From: Gammaproteobacteria bacterium
Lineage (GTDB): Bacteria > Pseudomonadota > Gammaproteobacteria > Burkholderiales > Burkholderiaceae_C
Direction: 5' to 3'
Assembly: GCA_018828125.1 (NCBI GenBank)
Contig: JAHJWB010000017.1
Span: 62,001 to 126,000, forward strand
DNA: 64,000 bases
Shown piece by piece: positions 1 to 8,640 of this stretch. The first letter of the stretch is position 1, and every line of letters begins with the position of its first letter. Made by a program: the position numbers and the translations under genes. The notes beneath the pieces were generated by a model. The model saw only the letters and a list, made by a program, of their open reading frames with translations. It made no database searches and was not told the DNA's origin.

Positions 1-199
1 GCTGGCGCAGCGGTTGTTGGAGCCCACCTTGGCCAGGGCAGACCAGGCGGGTGCAACGTGTTTTCTGGAAACCTTCAATCCACTCAGCGTGACGTTTTAC
101 CGCCGCCTCGGTTTTACCCAGTCAGTGGAATGTGTAGATCCCATCACAGGGTGCGCCTACCAGTTGATGGTGCGTGCTGCGGCTGCGCACGGTGCCTAG
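1..199 (+). CDS. GNAT family N-acetyltransferase, C-terminal fragment (5' end outside window)
   Basis: The reading frame is open from the first complete codon at base 2 and ends in TAG at 197-199, so only the last 65 or so residues are present. The fragment contains FYRRLGF, the characteristic strand-turn of GNAT acetyltransferases in which the Tyr helps position acetyl-CoA and the Arg and Gly close the fold. The family transfers an acetyl group from acetyl-CoA to an amine; the substrate cannot be told from this piece. There is a TTG at 14, but the frame continues upstream of it, so the true start lies outside the window. Confidence 0.75.
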   Translation, partial: LAQRLLEPTLARADQAGATCFLETFNPLSVTFYRRLGFTQSVECVDPITGCAYQLMVRAAAAHGA

Positions 200-305
200 C
201 GGGACCAGTGTCGTGTGCCGCCAATGCCAAGGCCGGGTAACCTAGCGCCCACCAACGCAAGCCTGTTTTGGCTTGCTGTTCTATTGCGCACCCACGGAGG
301 CCGCC

Positions 306-1052
306 TTGATCCGCACCACCACTCCTGCATCTATCGAGTCCGACCTGCCCTACAGCTTTGGCAAACCCGTGCCGCTGACCACGCGCAGCAGCGCGCTGTT
401 GTGGGCCGCCAGCGCAGTGGCCTTTGCGCTGTTGGTGGCCGTACCCCGCTGGTTGCCCGACCAGTGGGGTGGCGCTTTGGCCGCGCTGCTGTTTGTGGGC
501 GTTCAGTGGGCGGGGCTGCGATGGGCGGTGGGCCCGGCATGGGTGGCGCTGTTAAGGCGCCCCCGCTGGCGCGATGTGGCGCTGGGGCTGGCCGCAGTGC
601 CACTGGTGATCGGCTTGCCCGCGCTGGTGGCTGCATATGGGTTGGGCATGTCTCACCTCAGCGCCAACGCCAGCATCGATGCTGTTGCGGACTTGTCCCC
701 AGCGCAGCTGGTTGGGCGGTTCGCACTGGTTGCCGTGCAGCTGCTGGGCGAAGAGCTGGTCACCATCCTGCCACTGCTGGCCACCGTGGCCTTGCTGCAC
801 AGCGCTGGCATGCCCGCCCGTTGGGCCGTGGCCTTGGCATGGATGGTTACGGCGCTGGTGTTTGGCGCACTGCACCTGCCCACCTACCAATGGCATCTGG
901 GCCAGGCCTTGCTCGTTATAGGAGCCGCTCGTCTGGCGCTGACGGCAGTCTTCATCTACACCCGCAACCTGTGGGCCAGCACCATCGCCCACATTGCCAA
1001 CGACTGGACGATCATGGCCTTTGTGCTGGCCTCTACCCGCACCATTGCCTGA
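306..1052 (+). CDS. CPBP family intramembrane glutamic protease (CAAX-protease-like)
   Basis: About 248 residues, nearly all hydrophobic helices. The three family motifs are visible: Glu-Glu near residues 149-150 (GEELV), F-x3-H near 186-190 (FGALH) and H-x2-N-D near 229-233 (HIANDW). Members are integral membrane proteases or protease-like proteins related to Rce1, involved in protein maturation or bacteriocin immunity; no substrate can be assigned here. The TTG at 306 was chosen because a CGGAGG ribosome site at 295-300 sits five bases upstream; an in-frame TTG at 273 has no such site. The Arg usually found in motif 1 (EExxxR) is not obvious, so activity is uncertain. Confidence 0.78.
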   Translation: MIRTTTPASIESDLPYSFGKPVPLTTRSSALLWAASAVAFALLVAVPRWLPDQWGGALAALLFVGVQWAGLRWAVGPAWVALLRRPRWRDVALGLAAVPLVIGLPALVAAYGLGMSHLSANASIDAVADLSPAQLVGRFALVAVQLLGEELVTILPLLATVALLHSAGMPARWAVALAWMVTALVFGALHLPTYQWHLGQALLVIGAARLALTAVFIYTRNLWASTIAHIANDWTIMAFVLASTRTIA

Positions 1053-1087
1053 CCCATTGACCCTGCCCACCGCCGCAAGGAGCTCCT

Positions 1088-1756
1088 GTGGACTTTCTCA
1101 AGATCCTCAAGTCGTTTGAAGACTTTGTGTACGAGGCGCTGATCTGGCTGATCCTGCTGCCCAAGACCCTGTTGCGCATCGTTCTGCGCCCGCGCCAGAT
1201 GGTGGCCTATGTGCAGGCCGAGCAAACCCGCGAAGGCGACGACCGCTACGGCGACGCCATCAGCCCGCCGCTGCTGCTCATCCTGTGCGTGCTGGTGTCC
1301 CATGTGTTCGACCTGGCCCTGCGCAAACAACCGGCGCAAGAGATGGGAACGCTCGCGGCCGAACTGCTCAAGTCCGAGCAAAACCTGCTGCTGTACCGCA
1401 CCATGGCATTCGGAATTTGGTCTCTGGCAGGCGCCGTCTGGTACATGCGCCACAGCCGCCAGCCCATCCACCGCGTCAACCTGCGCAACCCGTTTTATGA
1501 GCAGTGCTACCTGGTGGCACCGTTTGCAATGGCCATGTCGATCAGCACCACGTTCGCACTGTCGGGTGGGCTGCTCTCCGCTGCCGGAGTGGGGCTCGCA
1601 CTCCTGGCGCTGCTGTGGTTTTTTGTCGCCGAGTGGCACTGGGTGCGCGAGCGCGCGGGGTTAGGCGCGGGTCGTGCAGCGGTGGTGGCTGGAGGGCTGG
1701 TGTTGCTGGGGCTGGTGGCGAATACCGGGTTGGGGTATTTGTTGAGGCGTTTGTGA
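1088..1756 (+). CDS. Multi-pass membrane protein, Yip1/permease-like
   Basis: A 222-residue protein with an amphipathic N-terminus (residues 1-40), a charged cytosolic-looking loop (QAEQTREGDDRYGDA) and four or five hydrophobic spans from about residue 60 to the C-terminus. The overall pattern resembles Yip1-domain membrane proteins often labelled putative permease; no catalytic motif is visible. The start is GTG at 1088, preceded by AAGGAGC at about 1078-1083. It begins 35 bases after the CPBP protease gene, so the two may be co-transcribed. The function is unknown and the family placement is tentative. Confidence 0.6.
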   Translation: MDFLKILKSFEDFVYEALIWLILLPKTLLRIVLRPRQMVAYVQAEQTREGDDRYGDAISPPLLLILCVLVSHVFDLALRKQPAQEMGTLAAELLKSEQNLLLYRTMAFGIWSLAGAVWYMRHSRQPIHRVNLRNPFYEQCYLVAPFAMAMSISTTFALSGGLLSAAGVGLALLALLWFFVAEWHWVRERAGLGAGRAAVVAGGLVLLGLVANTGLGYLLRRL

Positions 1757-1853
1757 GAGGTTGGTTAGAACGAATTCGATATAGGGCGCTGCCTCGTGCC
1801 CGCTGGCGCACTTCACCGTGGGGCAGAATTCGGCCAACAGCAGACACACGTTC

Positions 1854-2402
1854 ATGAGCCACTCCAACCTCAATTTGCCCTGCGTCCGAATGGTCATGGC
1901 GATGGCTGCTTTAACGCTGGGCCTTGCTGAAAGTGCTTTTGCGTGTTCGTGCATCACAGCTACGTCAACATCGGTGCGCGTTGCAGATGCCACTTTCATC
2001 GTCGTGGCTCAAGTTATCGCGACAGATGAAACCAGCGATATGAAAGAGCCGCAAGGCTGGCCGGGTTTTGTCGCCCGCTACAGATTGTTGGAAGTCATCA
2101 AGGCATCGACGCCTCCGCCCCCCCAGATCTATTCAGGAAAGGGTTCAGGGGACTGTGGCGTTCCATTGTTCCCCGCAATGACGTATATTTTTATGGCTGG
2201 GGCCGAAGGTAACGTCACGATGTGCTCCGGGACTTCTATCCTCATCAACGGTAGCAAATTTGCAGGCGCCTACCTTTCACACGTCCGGTCTTTGACTGAT
2301 CAAACTGCGCCTCCGTCACCGCCCCCCTGGACATGGGGGTACGAAACTTTCAGTGCGCCAGCTGAATACCACTCGCTTTTCTCACTGGGTACGAGCAATT
2401 GA
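1854..2402 (+). CDS. Secreted protein with TIMP-like Cys-Ser-Cys mature N-terminus
   Basis: A 182-residue protein with a clear signal peptide (residues 1-30, ending SAFA) and predicted cleavage directly before CSC. The mature start, CSC followed about 13 residues later by an AD-x-F segment and then a hydrophobic strand (FIVVAQVIA), is the pattern of the OB-fold of animal TIMPs and of a scattered group of bacterial homologues. In TIMPs the free N-terminal Cys chelates the zinc of a metalloprotease; whether this protein inhibits any protease is inference. The residue before the Cys group does not fit a normal lipobox. ATG 1854 was preferred to GTG/TTG codons further upstream because it starts right at the signal peptide. 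Base composition is less GC-rich than in the flanking genes. Confidence 0.6.
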   Translation: MSHSNLNLPCVRMVMAMAALTLGLAESAFACSCITATSTSVRVADATFIVVAQVIATDETSDMKEPQGWPGFVARYRLLEVIKASTPPPPQIYSGKGSGDCGVPLFPAMTYIFMAGAEGNVTMCSGTSILINGSKFAGAYLSHVRSLTDQTAPPSPPPWTWGYETFSAPAEYHSLFSLGTSN

Positions 2403-2671
2403 CGGAAATGGAATGACCGCTCAGGAGCGTGTGCACTGTCTGCAGTGGGCCCAAAGGCAACAATACACATCGCTATCAAAATCGGACGGTGACGCACGCG
2501 CTGCTCGGCAGCTACCAGTCTCGAAGTCCCTATCACCTCTCCAGACTCCAGCGGGCTCGCAAGCTATAGTTTCCCGAGTGCAAGGGTGTCGGGTTTCGCG
2601 GAATTCCATATTTTGGCGTTTGCACGCGAGGCGCTCGCAGCCAGATTGCAAGCCACTTCCAGGAGAAGTCA

Positions 2672-3103
2672 GTGTCCAGATTGTCCCGCATAGTCCAAGG
2701 TGCAACGCAGTTCCTGCGGGATACCGTAGCTTGCACGACAGGGGTTCACATCACCTACGTCTTGGCATGCATCTTGTTCGCAGCTACAGCGTTCTACACG
2801 CTGCGCAGCACAGAAAAATTCGCCTGCGAATCAGAAGATGGCAAGTGGGCATCAACAATGGAGATATGCATTACTCGCTCCTGCTTTCACGATCAATCGT
2901 GTGGCGAGTGGGCAGCTCCAGGCGCAAGATGTGGTCGTCTCAAAATTGGTGACCCGCGTTCAGAGGTCTATTTTCAACTTGGCATGCCATTAGTAGCGTC
3001 CGCCTCTACGGCCTCATGGCCCTTGGGGAAAGGTTCCTCTGAACGCATCGTGGTGCAATTTAAAGATGAGCGACTCACCCACTTGGCATGTCCTGCAGAG
3101 TAG
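2672..3103 (+). CDS. Hypothetical membrane-anchored protein with Cys-rich exported domain
   Basis: A 143-residue protein I do not recognise. One hydrophobic span (about residues 26-45) follows a basic N-terminus, suggesting an inner-membrane anchor. The exported part has six Cys (CES, CITRSC, CGEW, RCGR, LAC), fitting disulfide pairing in the periplasm. The middle stretch GDPRSEVYFQLGMP resembles the beginning of SmpA/OmlA-like small repeats (G-x-s-x-x-e-V-x-x-x-lG-xP), but this is too short to assign. GTG at 2672 has a good AGGAGA ribosome site at 2661-2666. It lies alone between the TIMP-like gene and a convergent LysR gene, in a stretch with lower GC than its surroundings. Confidence 0.5.
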   Translation: MSRLSRIVQGATQFLRDTVACTTGVHITYVLACILFAATAFYTLRSTEKFACESEDGKWASTMEICITRSCFHDQSCGEWAAPGARCGRLKIGDPRSEVYFQLGMPLVASASTASWPLGKGSSERIVVQFKDERLTHLACPAE

Positions 3104-3382
3104 CTGTCACCAAATCATCGTGCTTAGCTCGCCCGTCAAATCACACCTCAAAAGCTGCATTAGCTACTAAGTCCGCCGAGTGACTGCTTTCGCATACTGC
3201 TAACGGCAGCTTCTGGCCGATAGCAACCGAGCGAGCTCCCGGTCCGTGCATGGATCATCAGGTGTTTTGTGCCAATTTTGATGAGCTATCGCCGTTTTGC
3301 AATATGGTGCTACAGGCCATTTGGGTTACTGCCTCGTCCTCGTGGCGATATGCACCGGTCGCTCAGTCCGAGCGCTCGGTCC

Positions 3383-4294
3383 TCACCCTTGCCGCTGCCC
3401 CCCACACTCCCCCACCACCCAATCCCTGAACGCCTTCACCAGCGGGGTTTGCGCCCGCGCCTCCGGGTACACCAAGTAATACGCATCGGTGCTGGTCAGC
3501 ACCTGGTCTGACAGTTCCACCAAACTCCCGGCAGCCAGCTCTTGCTCAATCAAAAAGCGCGGTAGCAGCGCCGCGCCCAGGTGCGACACCGCAGCCTGCG
3601 CAATCATGGCGAAGTGTTCGGACTGCGGGCCGCGCAGGGCCAGGGCCGTGGGGGCGCCCACCAGCTCAAACCATTCGGCCCACTGCGTGGGGCGGGTGCT
3701 TTGCTGCAGCAGCACCACGCGGGTCAGATCCTGCGGGGTGTGAATGCCGTGGCGGTCGCGGTAGGTGGGGCTGCACACGGGCACGGTTTCTTCGTGCATG
3801 AGGTATTCGCACACGGCGCCTGCCCAGTGCGGGGTGCCGAAGTGGATGGCCGCGTCAAACGGCGTGCCCGCAAAGTCAAAGGGCTCGGTGCGGGCCGAGA
3901 AGTTGACCATGGCCTCGGGGTGCAGCGCCATGAAGCCGCCCAGGCGCGGGATGAGCCAGCGGGTGCCCAGCGTGGGCAGCACGGCCAGGTTGAGCAGGCC
4001 GTCGGTGCTGGAGAACGCCATGGCTTTTTGTGTGCTGGCCGACAGTTGCTGCAGCACGTTTTGCACGTCGGCCGCGTAGACCCGGCCTGCGTCGGTCAGC
4101 ACCACGCGCTGGCGCACGCGGTGGAAGAGGGCGGTGCCGATTTGCTCTTCCAACTGGCGGATCTGGCGCGACACGGCACTTTGGGTGAGGTGCAGCTCTT
4201 CGGCCGCGCGCGACACGCTCTGGTGACGGGCGGCGGCCTCAAAGGCCAGCAGGTCGGCGGTGGAGGGCAGGAAGGTTCGGCGCAGCAGGGTCAT
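3383..4294 (-). CDS. LysR-family transcriptional regulator
   Basis: A 303-residue LysR-type regulator. Residues 1-60 form the winged helix-turn-helix (FEAAARHQSVSRAAEELH, then TQSAVSRQIRQLEEQIG), followed by the linker helix and a periplasmic-binding-like effector domain from about residue 90. The subfamily resembles GcvA/AmpR-type regulators. It is divergent from the amino-acid catabolic operon starting at 4539, with 244 bases between start codons, the usual arrangement for a LysR protein that controls its neighbour and itself. The inducer is unknown but is likely a substrate or intermediate of that operon. No unambiguous T-N11-A operator could be picked out by eye in 4295-4538. Confidence 0.9.
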   Translation of the reverse strand: MTLLRRTFLPSTADLLAFEAAARHQSVSRAAEELHLTQSAVSRQIRQLEEQIGTALFHRVRQRVVLTDAGRVYAADVQNVLQQLSASTQKAMAFSSTDGLLNLAVLPTLGTRWLIPRLGGFMALHPEAMVNFSARTEPFDFAGTPFDAAIHFGTPHWAGAVCEYLMHEETVPVCSPTYRDRHGIHTPQDLTRVVLLQQSTRPTQWAEWFELVGAPTALALRGPQSEHFAMIAQAAVSHLGAALLPRFLIEQELAAGSLVELSDQVLTSTDAYYLVYPEARAQTPLVKAFRDWVVGECGGQRQG

Positions 4295-4538
4295 ACTGGG
4301 TCATGCGTTGGGGGAATGATGGGTGATGCCAAAAATTGAGCCTTTTGAGCCCCTGTCGCTCATTGGGTATGGGGTAGCGGTCCTGATATTTTCAGGTGCT
4401 TCATTCTGATTTGTGATCAAGTAGTTCCATTTTTTTGCTATCCAGCGCGGCGCGATTGGCGGATATTGGCGCATTCATTGCGTGTGTTCTCCCACGCTGT
4501 TTCCCTTTCTCTGCCTCCATCCAAGCTAGCGAGCCGCC

Positions 4539-6074
4539 ATGTCCGCCACCCCTGTCGCCACCTCCCTCGTGTCCGAAGTCGATCAACTGCTGCAACGCCT
4601 GGGCGTGCCCCGCGCTGCCTACTCCGGTGGTTCGCTGGCGGCGCGCTCGCCCATCACGGGCGAGGTGCTGGCCCAGGTGCCGCAGCAAAGCGCGACCGAT
4701 GCCACGGCCGCCATTGGCCGCGCGCATGCGGCCTTTTTGGCGTGGCGCAACGTGCCCGCACCGCGCCGGGGCGAGCTGGTGCGCCTGCTGGGCGAAGAGC
4801 TGCGCGCCGCCAAGGCCGACCTGGGCCTGCTCGTGACCATCGAGGCGGGCAAGATCCCGTCCGAGGGGCTGGGCGAGGTGCAGGAGATGATCGACATCTG
4901 CGACTTCGCCGTGGGCCTGTCGCGCCAGCTGTATGGCCTGACGATTGCCACCGAGCGAGTCGGCCACCGCATGATGGAAACCTGGCACCCGCTGGGCGTG
5001 TGCGGCGTGATCTCGGCCTTCAACTTCCCTGTGGCCGTGTGGTCGTGGAACGCGGCGCTGGCGCTGGTGTGTGGCGATTCGGTGGTGTGGAAGCCGTCGG
5101 AGAAAACGCCGCTCACGGCCCTGGCCACGCACGCGATTGCGCAGCGCGCCATCGCACGCTTTGGAAGCGATGCGCCCGAAGGCCTGCTGGAGCTGGTCGT
5201 GGGCCAGCGCGACGTTGGCGAGGTGCTGGTAGACGACGCCCGCGTGCCCGTGCTGTCGGCCACGGGCTCCACGGCCATGGGCCGCGCCGTGGGCCCGCGC
5301 CTGGCAGCGCGTTTTGCTCGCGGGATTCTGGAGCTGGGGGGCAACAACGCGGCCATCGTTGCGCCCACGGCCGACCTGGATTTGGCACTGCGCGGCATTG
5401 CCTTTGCCGCCATGGGCACGGCGGGCCAGCGCTGCACCACGCTGCGCCGCCTGTTTGTGCACGAAAGCATTTACGACCAGCTGGTGCCCCAGCTTGCCAA
5501 GGTGTACGCCAACGTGCAGGTGGGCGACCCGCGCACCGCTGGCACGCTGGTGGGCCCATTGATCGACCGCATGGCTTTTGACGGCATGCAAAAAGCGCTG
5601 GAGCAAAGCCGTGCGCTGGGTGCCACGGTGCACGGCGGCGGCAGTGTGGAAGGCGTGGGCGGTGCGGATGCGTACTACGTGCGCCCTGCGCTGGTCGAAC
5701 TGCAAAAACACGACGGCCCCGCGCTGCACGAAACCTTTGCGCCCATCCTGTACGTGGTGCGGTACAGCAGCATCGACGAAGCCATTGCCATGAACAACGC
5801 CGTGGGCGCGGGCCTGTCGTCGTCGATCTTCACGCTCAATGTGCGCGAGGCCGAACAGTTCATGTCCGCGGCGGGCTCGGACTGCGGCATTGCCAACGTG
5901 AACATCGGCCCCAGCGGTGCCGAGATCGGTGGGGCGTTTGGTGGCGAGAAGGAAACCGGCGGCGGCCGCGAAGCGGGCTCGGACAGCTGGAAGGCCTACA
6001 TGCGCCGGGCGACGAACACCATCAATTACTCCACCGCATTGCCGTTGGCGCAAGGCGTGACGTTCGACGTGTAA
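4539..6074 (+). CDS. ALDH7-type semialdehyde dehydrogenase (piperideine-6-carboxylate / aminoadipate-semialdehyde dehydrogenase-like)
   Basis: A 511-residue NAD(P)-dependent aldehyde dehydrogenase. The catalytic Glu is near residue 265 (ILELGGNN) and the nucleophile Cys near 299 (GQRCTTLRR). The ISAFNFPVAVWSWN segment, the SEKTP motif and the GGAFGGEKETGGGRE C-terminal region are typical of the ALDH7 (antiquitin, AmaB/Pcd) branch, which oxidises alpha-aminoadipate semialdehyde, in equilibrium with piperideine-6-carboxylate, in lysine breakdown. It is the first gene of a likely operon with an FAD oxidase, an aminotransferase and a ThDP enzyme. Family assignment is firm; the exact substrate is inferred. 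ATG 4539 follows GAGCC and the protein starts at the normal family position. Confidence 0.88.
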   Translation: MSATPVATSLVSEVDQLLQRLGVPRAAYSGGSLAARSPITGEVLAQVPQQSATDATAAIGRAHAAFLAWRNVPAPRRGELVRLLGEELRAAKADLGLLVTIEAGKIPSEGLGEVQEMIDICDFAVGLSRQLYGLTIATERVGHRMMETWHPLGVCGVISAFNFPVAVWSWNAALALVCGDSVVWKPSEKTPLTALATHAIAQRAIARFGSDAPEGLLELVVGQRDVGEVLVDDARVPVLSATGSTAMGRAVGPRLAARFARGILELGGNNAAIVAPTADLDLALRGIAFAAMGTAGQRCTTLRRLFVHESIYDQLVPQLAKVYANVQVGDPRTAGTLVGPLIDRMAFDGMQKALEQSRALGATVHGGGSVEGVGGADAYYVRPALVELQKHDGPALHETFAPILYVVRYSSIDEAIAMNNAVGAGLSSSIFTLNVREAEQFMSAAGSDCGIANVNIGPSGAEIGGAFGGEKETGGGREAGSDSWKAYMRRATNTINYSTALPLAQGVTFDV

Positions 6075-6097
6075 CCCACGCGTTGCTGGAGCCGTTC

Positions 6098-7294
6098 ATG
6101 TTGACCGCTAAGGAATCACACCCCATCGTCATCATTGGCGGTGGTGCCATTGGCAGTGCGATTGCGTACTTCCTCACGCTGCAGCAACCGGGCTGCGAGG
6201 TGGTGGTGGTCGAGCGGGACCCGACCTATGCACGTGCATCGTCGGCGCTGTCGGCCAGCTCCATCCGCCAGCAGTTCTCGACCGACATCAACGTCCAGAT
6301 ATCGGCCAACGGCATCGGCTTTCTGCGCAATGTGGGCAAGTTGCTGGCCTGCAATGGGGATGTGCCGGACATCGGTCTGCACGAAGGCGGCTACCTGTAC
6401 CTGGCCACCCAGGCGGGCGAGGCCACGCTGCGCGAAAACCACGCACTGCAAAAGCAGTATGGCGCCGATGTGGCACTGCTCAGCCCGCAACAGCTGGCCG
6501 AGCGTTTCCCGTGGCTGGCACTGCAGGACGTGGTGCTGGGCTCGCTGGGCCTGTCGGGCGAGGGCTGGTTTGATGGCTACCTGCTGCTGTCAGCTTTGCG
6601 AAAAAAGGCGCAGAGCCAGGGCGTGCGCTACGTGGCTGACGAGGCCGTGGGGCTGGATACGGCGGCCAGCGATGGGGTATTGCATGTGAGCGCGGTGCGC
6701 CTGAAAGGCGGTACCGTGCTGCTTTGTCGCTACGCCGTGAACGCGGGTGGCCCGTGGGCGGCAGCCATTGCAGGCTGGGCGGGCATTGACCTGCCGGTGG
6801 TGGGCAAGCGCCGCACGGTGTTCAACCTGGCCAGCCCTGCGGCGCTGCCGGGCTGCCCGCTGCTGATCGACACCAGCGGCATCTGGCTGCGGCCCGAGGG
6901 CAAAGGCTTCATCTGTGGCTTTACGCCCGATGCCGACAACGATGCCGACTTTGCCCCGCTGGAGCCCGAGTACGCCGCGTTCGAAGACCACATCTGGCCC
7001 ACCCTGGCCGAGCGCATCCCCGGCTTTGAGGCGCTGCGCATGCAGGGCGCCTGGGCGGGGTACTACGAGATGAACACCTTCGACCACAACGCCATCGTGG
7101 GCCTGCACCCTGCGTGCGAGAACCTGGTGTTTGCCAACGGCTTTTCGGGCCACGGCTTGCAGCAGTGCCCGGCCGTGGGGCGAGGGCTGGCGGAGCTGCT
7201 GCTGACGGGCAGCTATCAAAGCCTGGACCTGTCACCCGTCTCCATCCAGCGGCTGGTCGACAACCGCCCGTTGCTGGAAAAAAACGTGATTTAG
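6098..7294 (+). CDS. FAD-dependent amino-acid/amine oxidoreductase (DAO family)
   Basis: A 398-residue flavoprotein. A Rossmann FAD motif is at about residues 12-20 (IIGGGAIGSAIA), the acidic ribose-binding position follows at VVVVERD, and the C-terminus carries a GFSGHGLQQCPAVGRGLAELL stretch typical of DadA/sarcosine/glycine-oxidase-like enzymes (FAD_oxidored, DAO fold). Such enzymes oxidise a C-N bond to an imine and pass electrons to O2 or the respiratory chain. Next to an ALDH7 gene, an L-pipecolate or related secondary-amine oxidase (AmaA-like) is the natural guess, but it is inference. ATG 6098 was chosen over TTG 6083 because GGAG at 6088-6091 lies six bases upstream. It follows the ALDH gene by 23 bases. 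Confidence 0.82.
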   Translation: MLTAKESHPIVIIGGGAIGSAIAYFLTLQQPGCEVVVVERDPTYARASSALSASSIRQQFSTDINVQISANGIGFLRNVGKLLACNGDVPDIGLHEGGYLYLATQAGEATLRENHALQKQYGADVALLSPQQLAERFPWLALQDVVLGSLGLSGEGWFDGYLLLSALRKKAQSQGVRYVADEAVGLDTAASDGVLHVSAVRLKGGTVLLCRYAVNAGGPWAAAIAGWAGIDLPVVGKRRTVFNLASPAALPGCPLLIDTSGIWLRPEGKGFICGFTPDADNDADFAPLEPEYAAFEDHIWPTLAERIPGFEALRMQGAWAGYYEMNTFDHNAIVGLHPACENLVFANGFSGHGLQQCPAVGRGLAELLLTGSYQSLDLSPVSIQRLVDNRPLLEKNVI

Positions 7295-7361
7295 GCGGCT
7301 GTGCAGGCGACACCTGCACACGCCTCGGTCCCCCTTGATTCATTTTTTGCAGAGAGACGCC

Positions 7362-8609
7362 ATGAACGCTCCGCTTCCTCTTTCCGCTGCCGTGGCGCCT
7401 GCCACTTCCTTCGTGCCTGCCGAGCGCATCCGCAGCATTGGCGTGTCCGACATCGTGCGCATCTCACAGGCTGCCAACGAGCTCAAACGCCAGGGCCAGC
7501 CCGTCATCGTGCTGGGCCTGGGCGAGCCGGACTTTGAAACGCCCGCGCACGTGCTGGCTGCCGCCCAACAGGCCATGGAACACGGCGATACGCACTACAC
7601 CGTGCTAGACGGCACACCTGCCCTCAAGGCGGCCATCCAGCTCAAGTTTCGCCGCGACAACGCGCTGGAATTTGCGGCCAACGAGATCACGGTGGGGGCA
7701 GGCGCCAAGCAGGTGATTTACAACGCGCTGATGGCCAGCCTGAACCCGGGTGATGAGGTGATCCTGCCTGCGCCGTACTGGACCTCGTACGCCGACATGG
7801 TGCTGATCGCGGGCGGTGTGCCCGTGGTGGTGCCGTGCAGCGAGGCCAACGGCTTTCGCATCACCCCCGGGCAGCTCGATGCCGCCATCACGCCGCGCAC
7901 GCGCTGGGTGTTCATCAACTCGCCCTCCAACCCCAGCGGTGCAGCCTATAGCGCCGAGCAGTTGCGGCCCATTCTGGAGGTGGTGCTGCGCCACCCGCAG
8001 GTATGGGTTCTGGCCGATGACATCTACGAGCACATCCTGTACGACGGCCACGCCTTTGCCACACCTGTGGCCGTGTTGCCCGCATTGCGCGAGCGCACCC
8101 TGACGGTGAATGGCGTCTCCAAGTCATACGCTATGACGGGCTGGCGCATCGGCTACGGCGCAGGCCCCAAGGCGCTGATCGCTGCGATGGCCGTGGTGCA
8201 AAGCCAGGCCACATCGTGCCCGTCGTCCATCAGCCAGGCGGCAGCGGTGGCCGCGCTCACCGGCCCGCAGGACGTGGTGGCCGAGCGCTGCCGCGACTTC
8301 CAGGCGCGGCGCGATGTGGTGGTGGCGGCCCTCAACGCTTCGCCGGGCCTGCGCTGCCGCGTGCCGGAGGGCGCCTTCTACACCTTTGCCAGCTGCGAAG
8401 GCGTGCTGGGCCGCACTACGCCGGGCGGAGCGCTGCTGCGCACCGATGCGGACTTTTGCGACTACCTGCTGCGCGAGTTCCACGTGGCCGTGGTGCCCGG
8501 CAGCGTGCTGGGGCTGGCGCCGTACTTCCGTATCTCGTACGCTGCCAGCATGGCCGACCTGCAAGAAGCCTGCGCGCGCATCCAGCGTGCGTGCACGGCG
8601 CTGTTTTGA
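7362..8609 (+). CDS. Class I PLP-dependent aminotransferase
   Basis: A 415-residue fold-type I aminotransferase of the AspC/Ib subgroup. Seen are the substrate-loop GEPDFETP, SPSNPSG near residues 188-194, the DDIYEH aspartate that pairs with the PLP pyridine nitrogen, and the Schiff-base Lys near residue 254 (GVSKSYAMTGWRIGYG). It exchanges an amino group between an amino acid and 2-oxoglutarate. In this operon 2-aminoadipate is a plausible substrate, giving 2-oxoadipate, but Asp or aromatic amino acids cannot be excluded. ATG 7362 follows AGAGAG; an in-frame upstream ATT at 7335 has no support. It is 67 bases after the FAD gene and 31 before the ThDP gene. Confidence 0.87.
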   Translation: MNAPLPLSAAVAPATSFVPAERIRSIGVSDIVRISQAANELKRQGQPVIVLGLGEPDFETPAHVLAAAQQAMEHGDTHYTVLDGTPALKAAIQLKFRRDNALEFAANEITVGAGAKQVIYNALMASLNPGDEVILPAPYWTSYADMVLIAGGVPVVVPCSEANGFRITPGQLDAAITPRTRWVFINSPSNPSGAAYSAEQLRPILEVVLRHPQVWVLADDIYEHILYDGHAFATPVAVLPALRERTLTVNGVSKSYAMTGWRIGYGAGPKALIAAMAVVQSQATSCPSSISQAAAVAALTGPQDVVAERCRDFQARRDVVVAALNASPGLRCRVPEGAFYTFASCEGVLGRTTPGGALLRTDADFCDYLLREFHVAVVPGSVLGLAPYFRISYAASMADLQEACARIQRACTALF

Positions 8610-8640
8610 ATCATCTTGTTTTGTGAAATGACTGCCTGAC

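Noticed and set aside
3368-3379. Self-complementary CCGAGCGCTCGG next to the LysR stop codon
   Set aside because: It is a short GC palindrome with no loop or T-run and could occur by chance in GC-rich sequence.
4401-6053. A 550-residue minus-strand frame
   Set aside because: It is fully antisense to the well-supported ALDH7 gene and its composition is that of a shadow frame.
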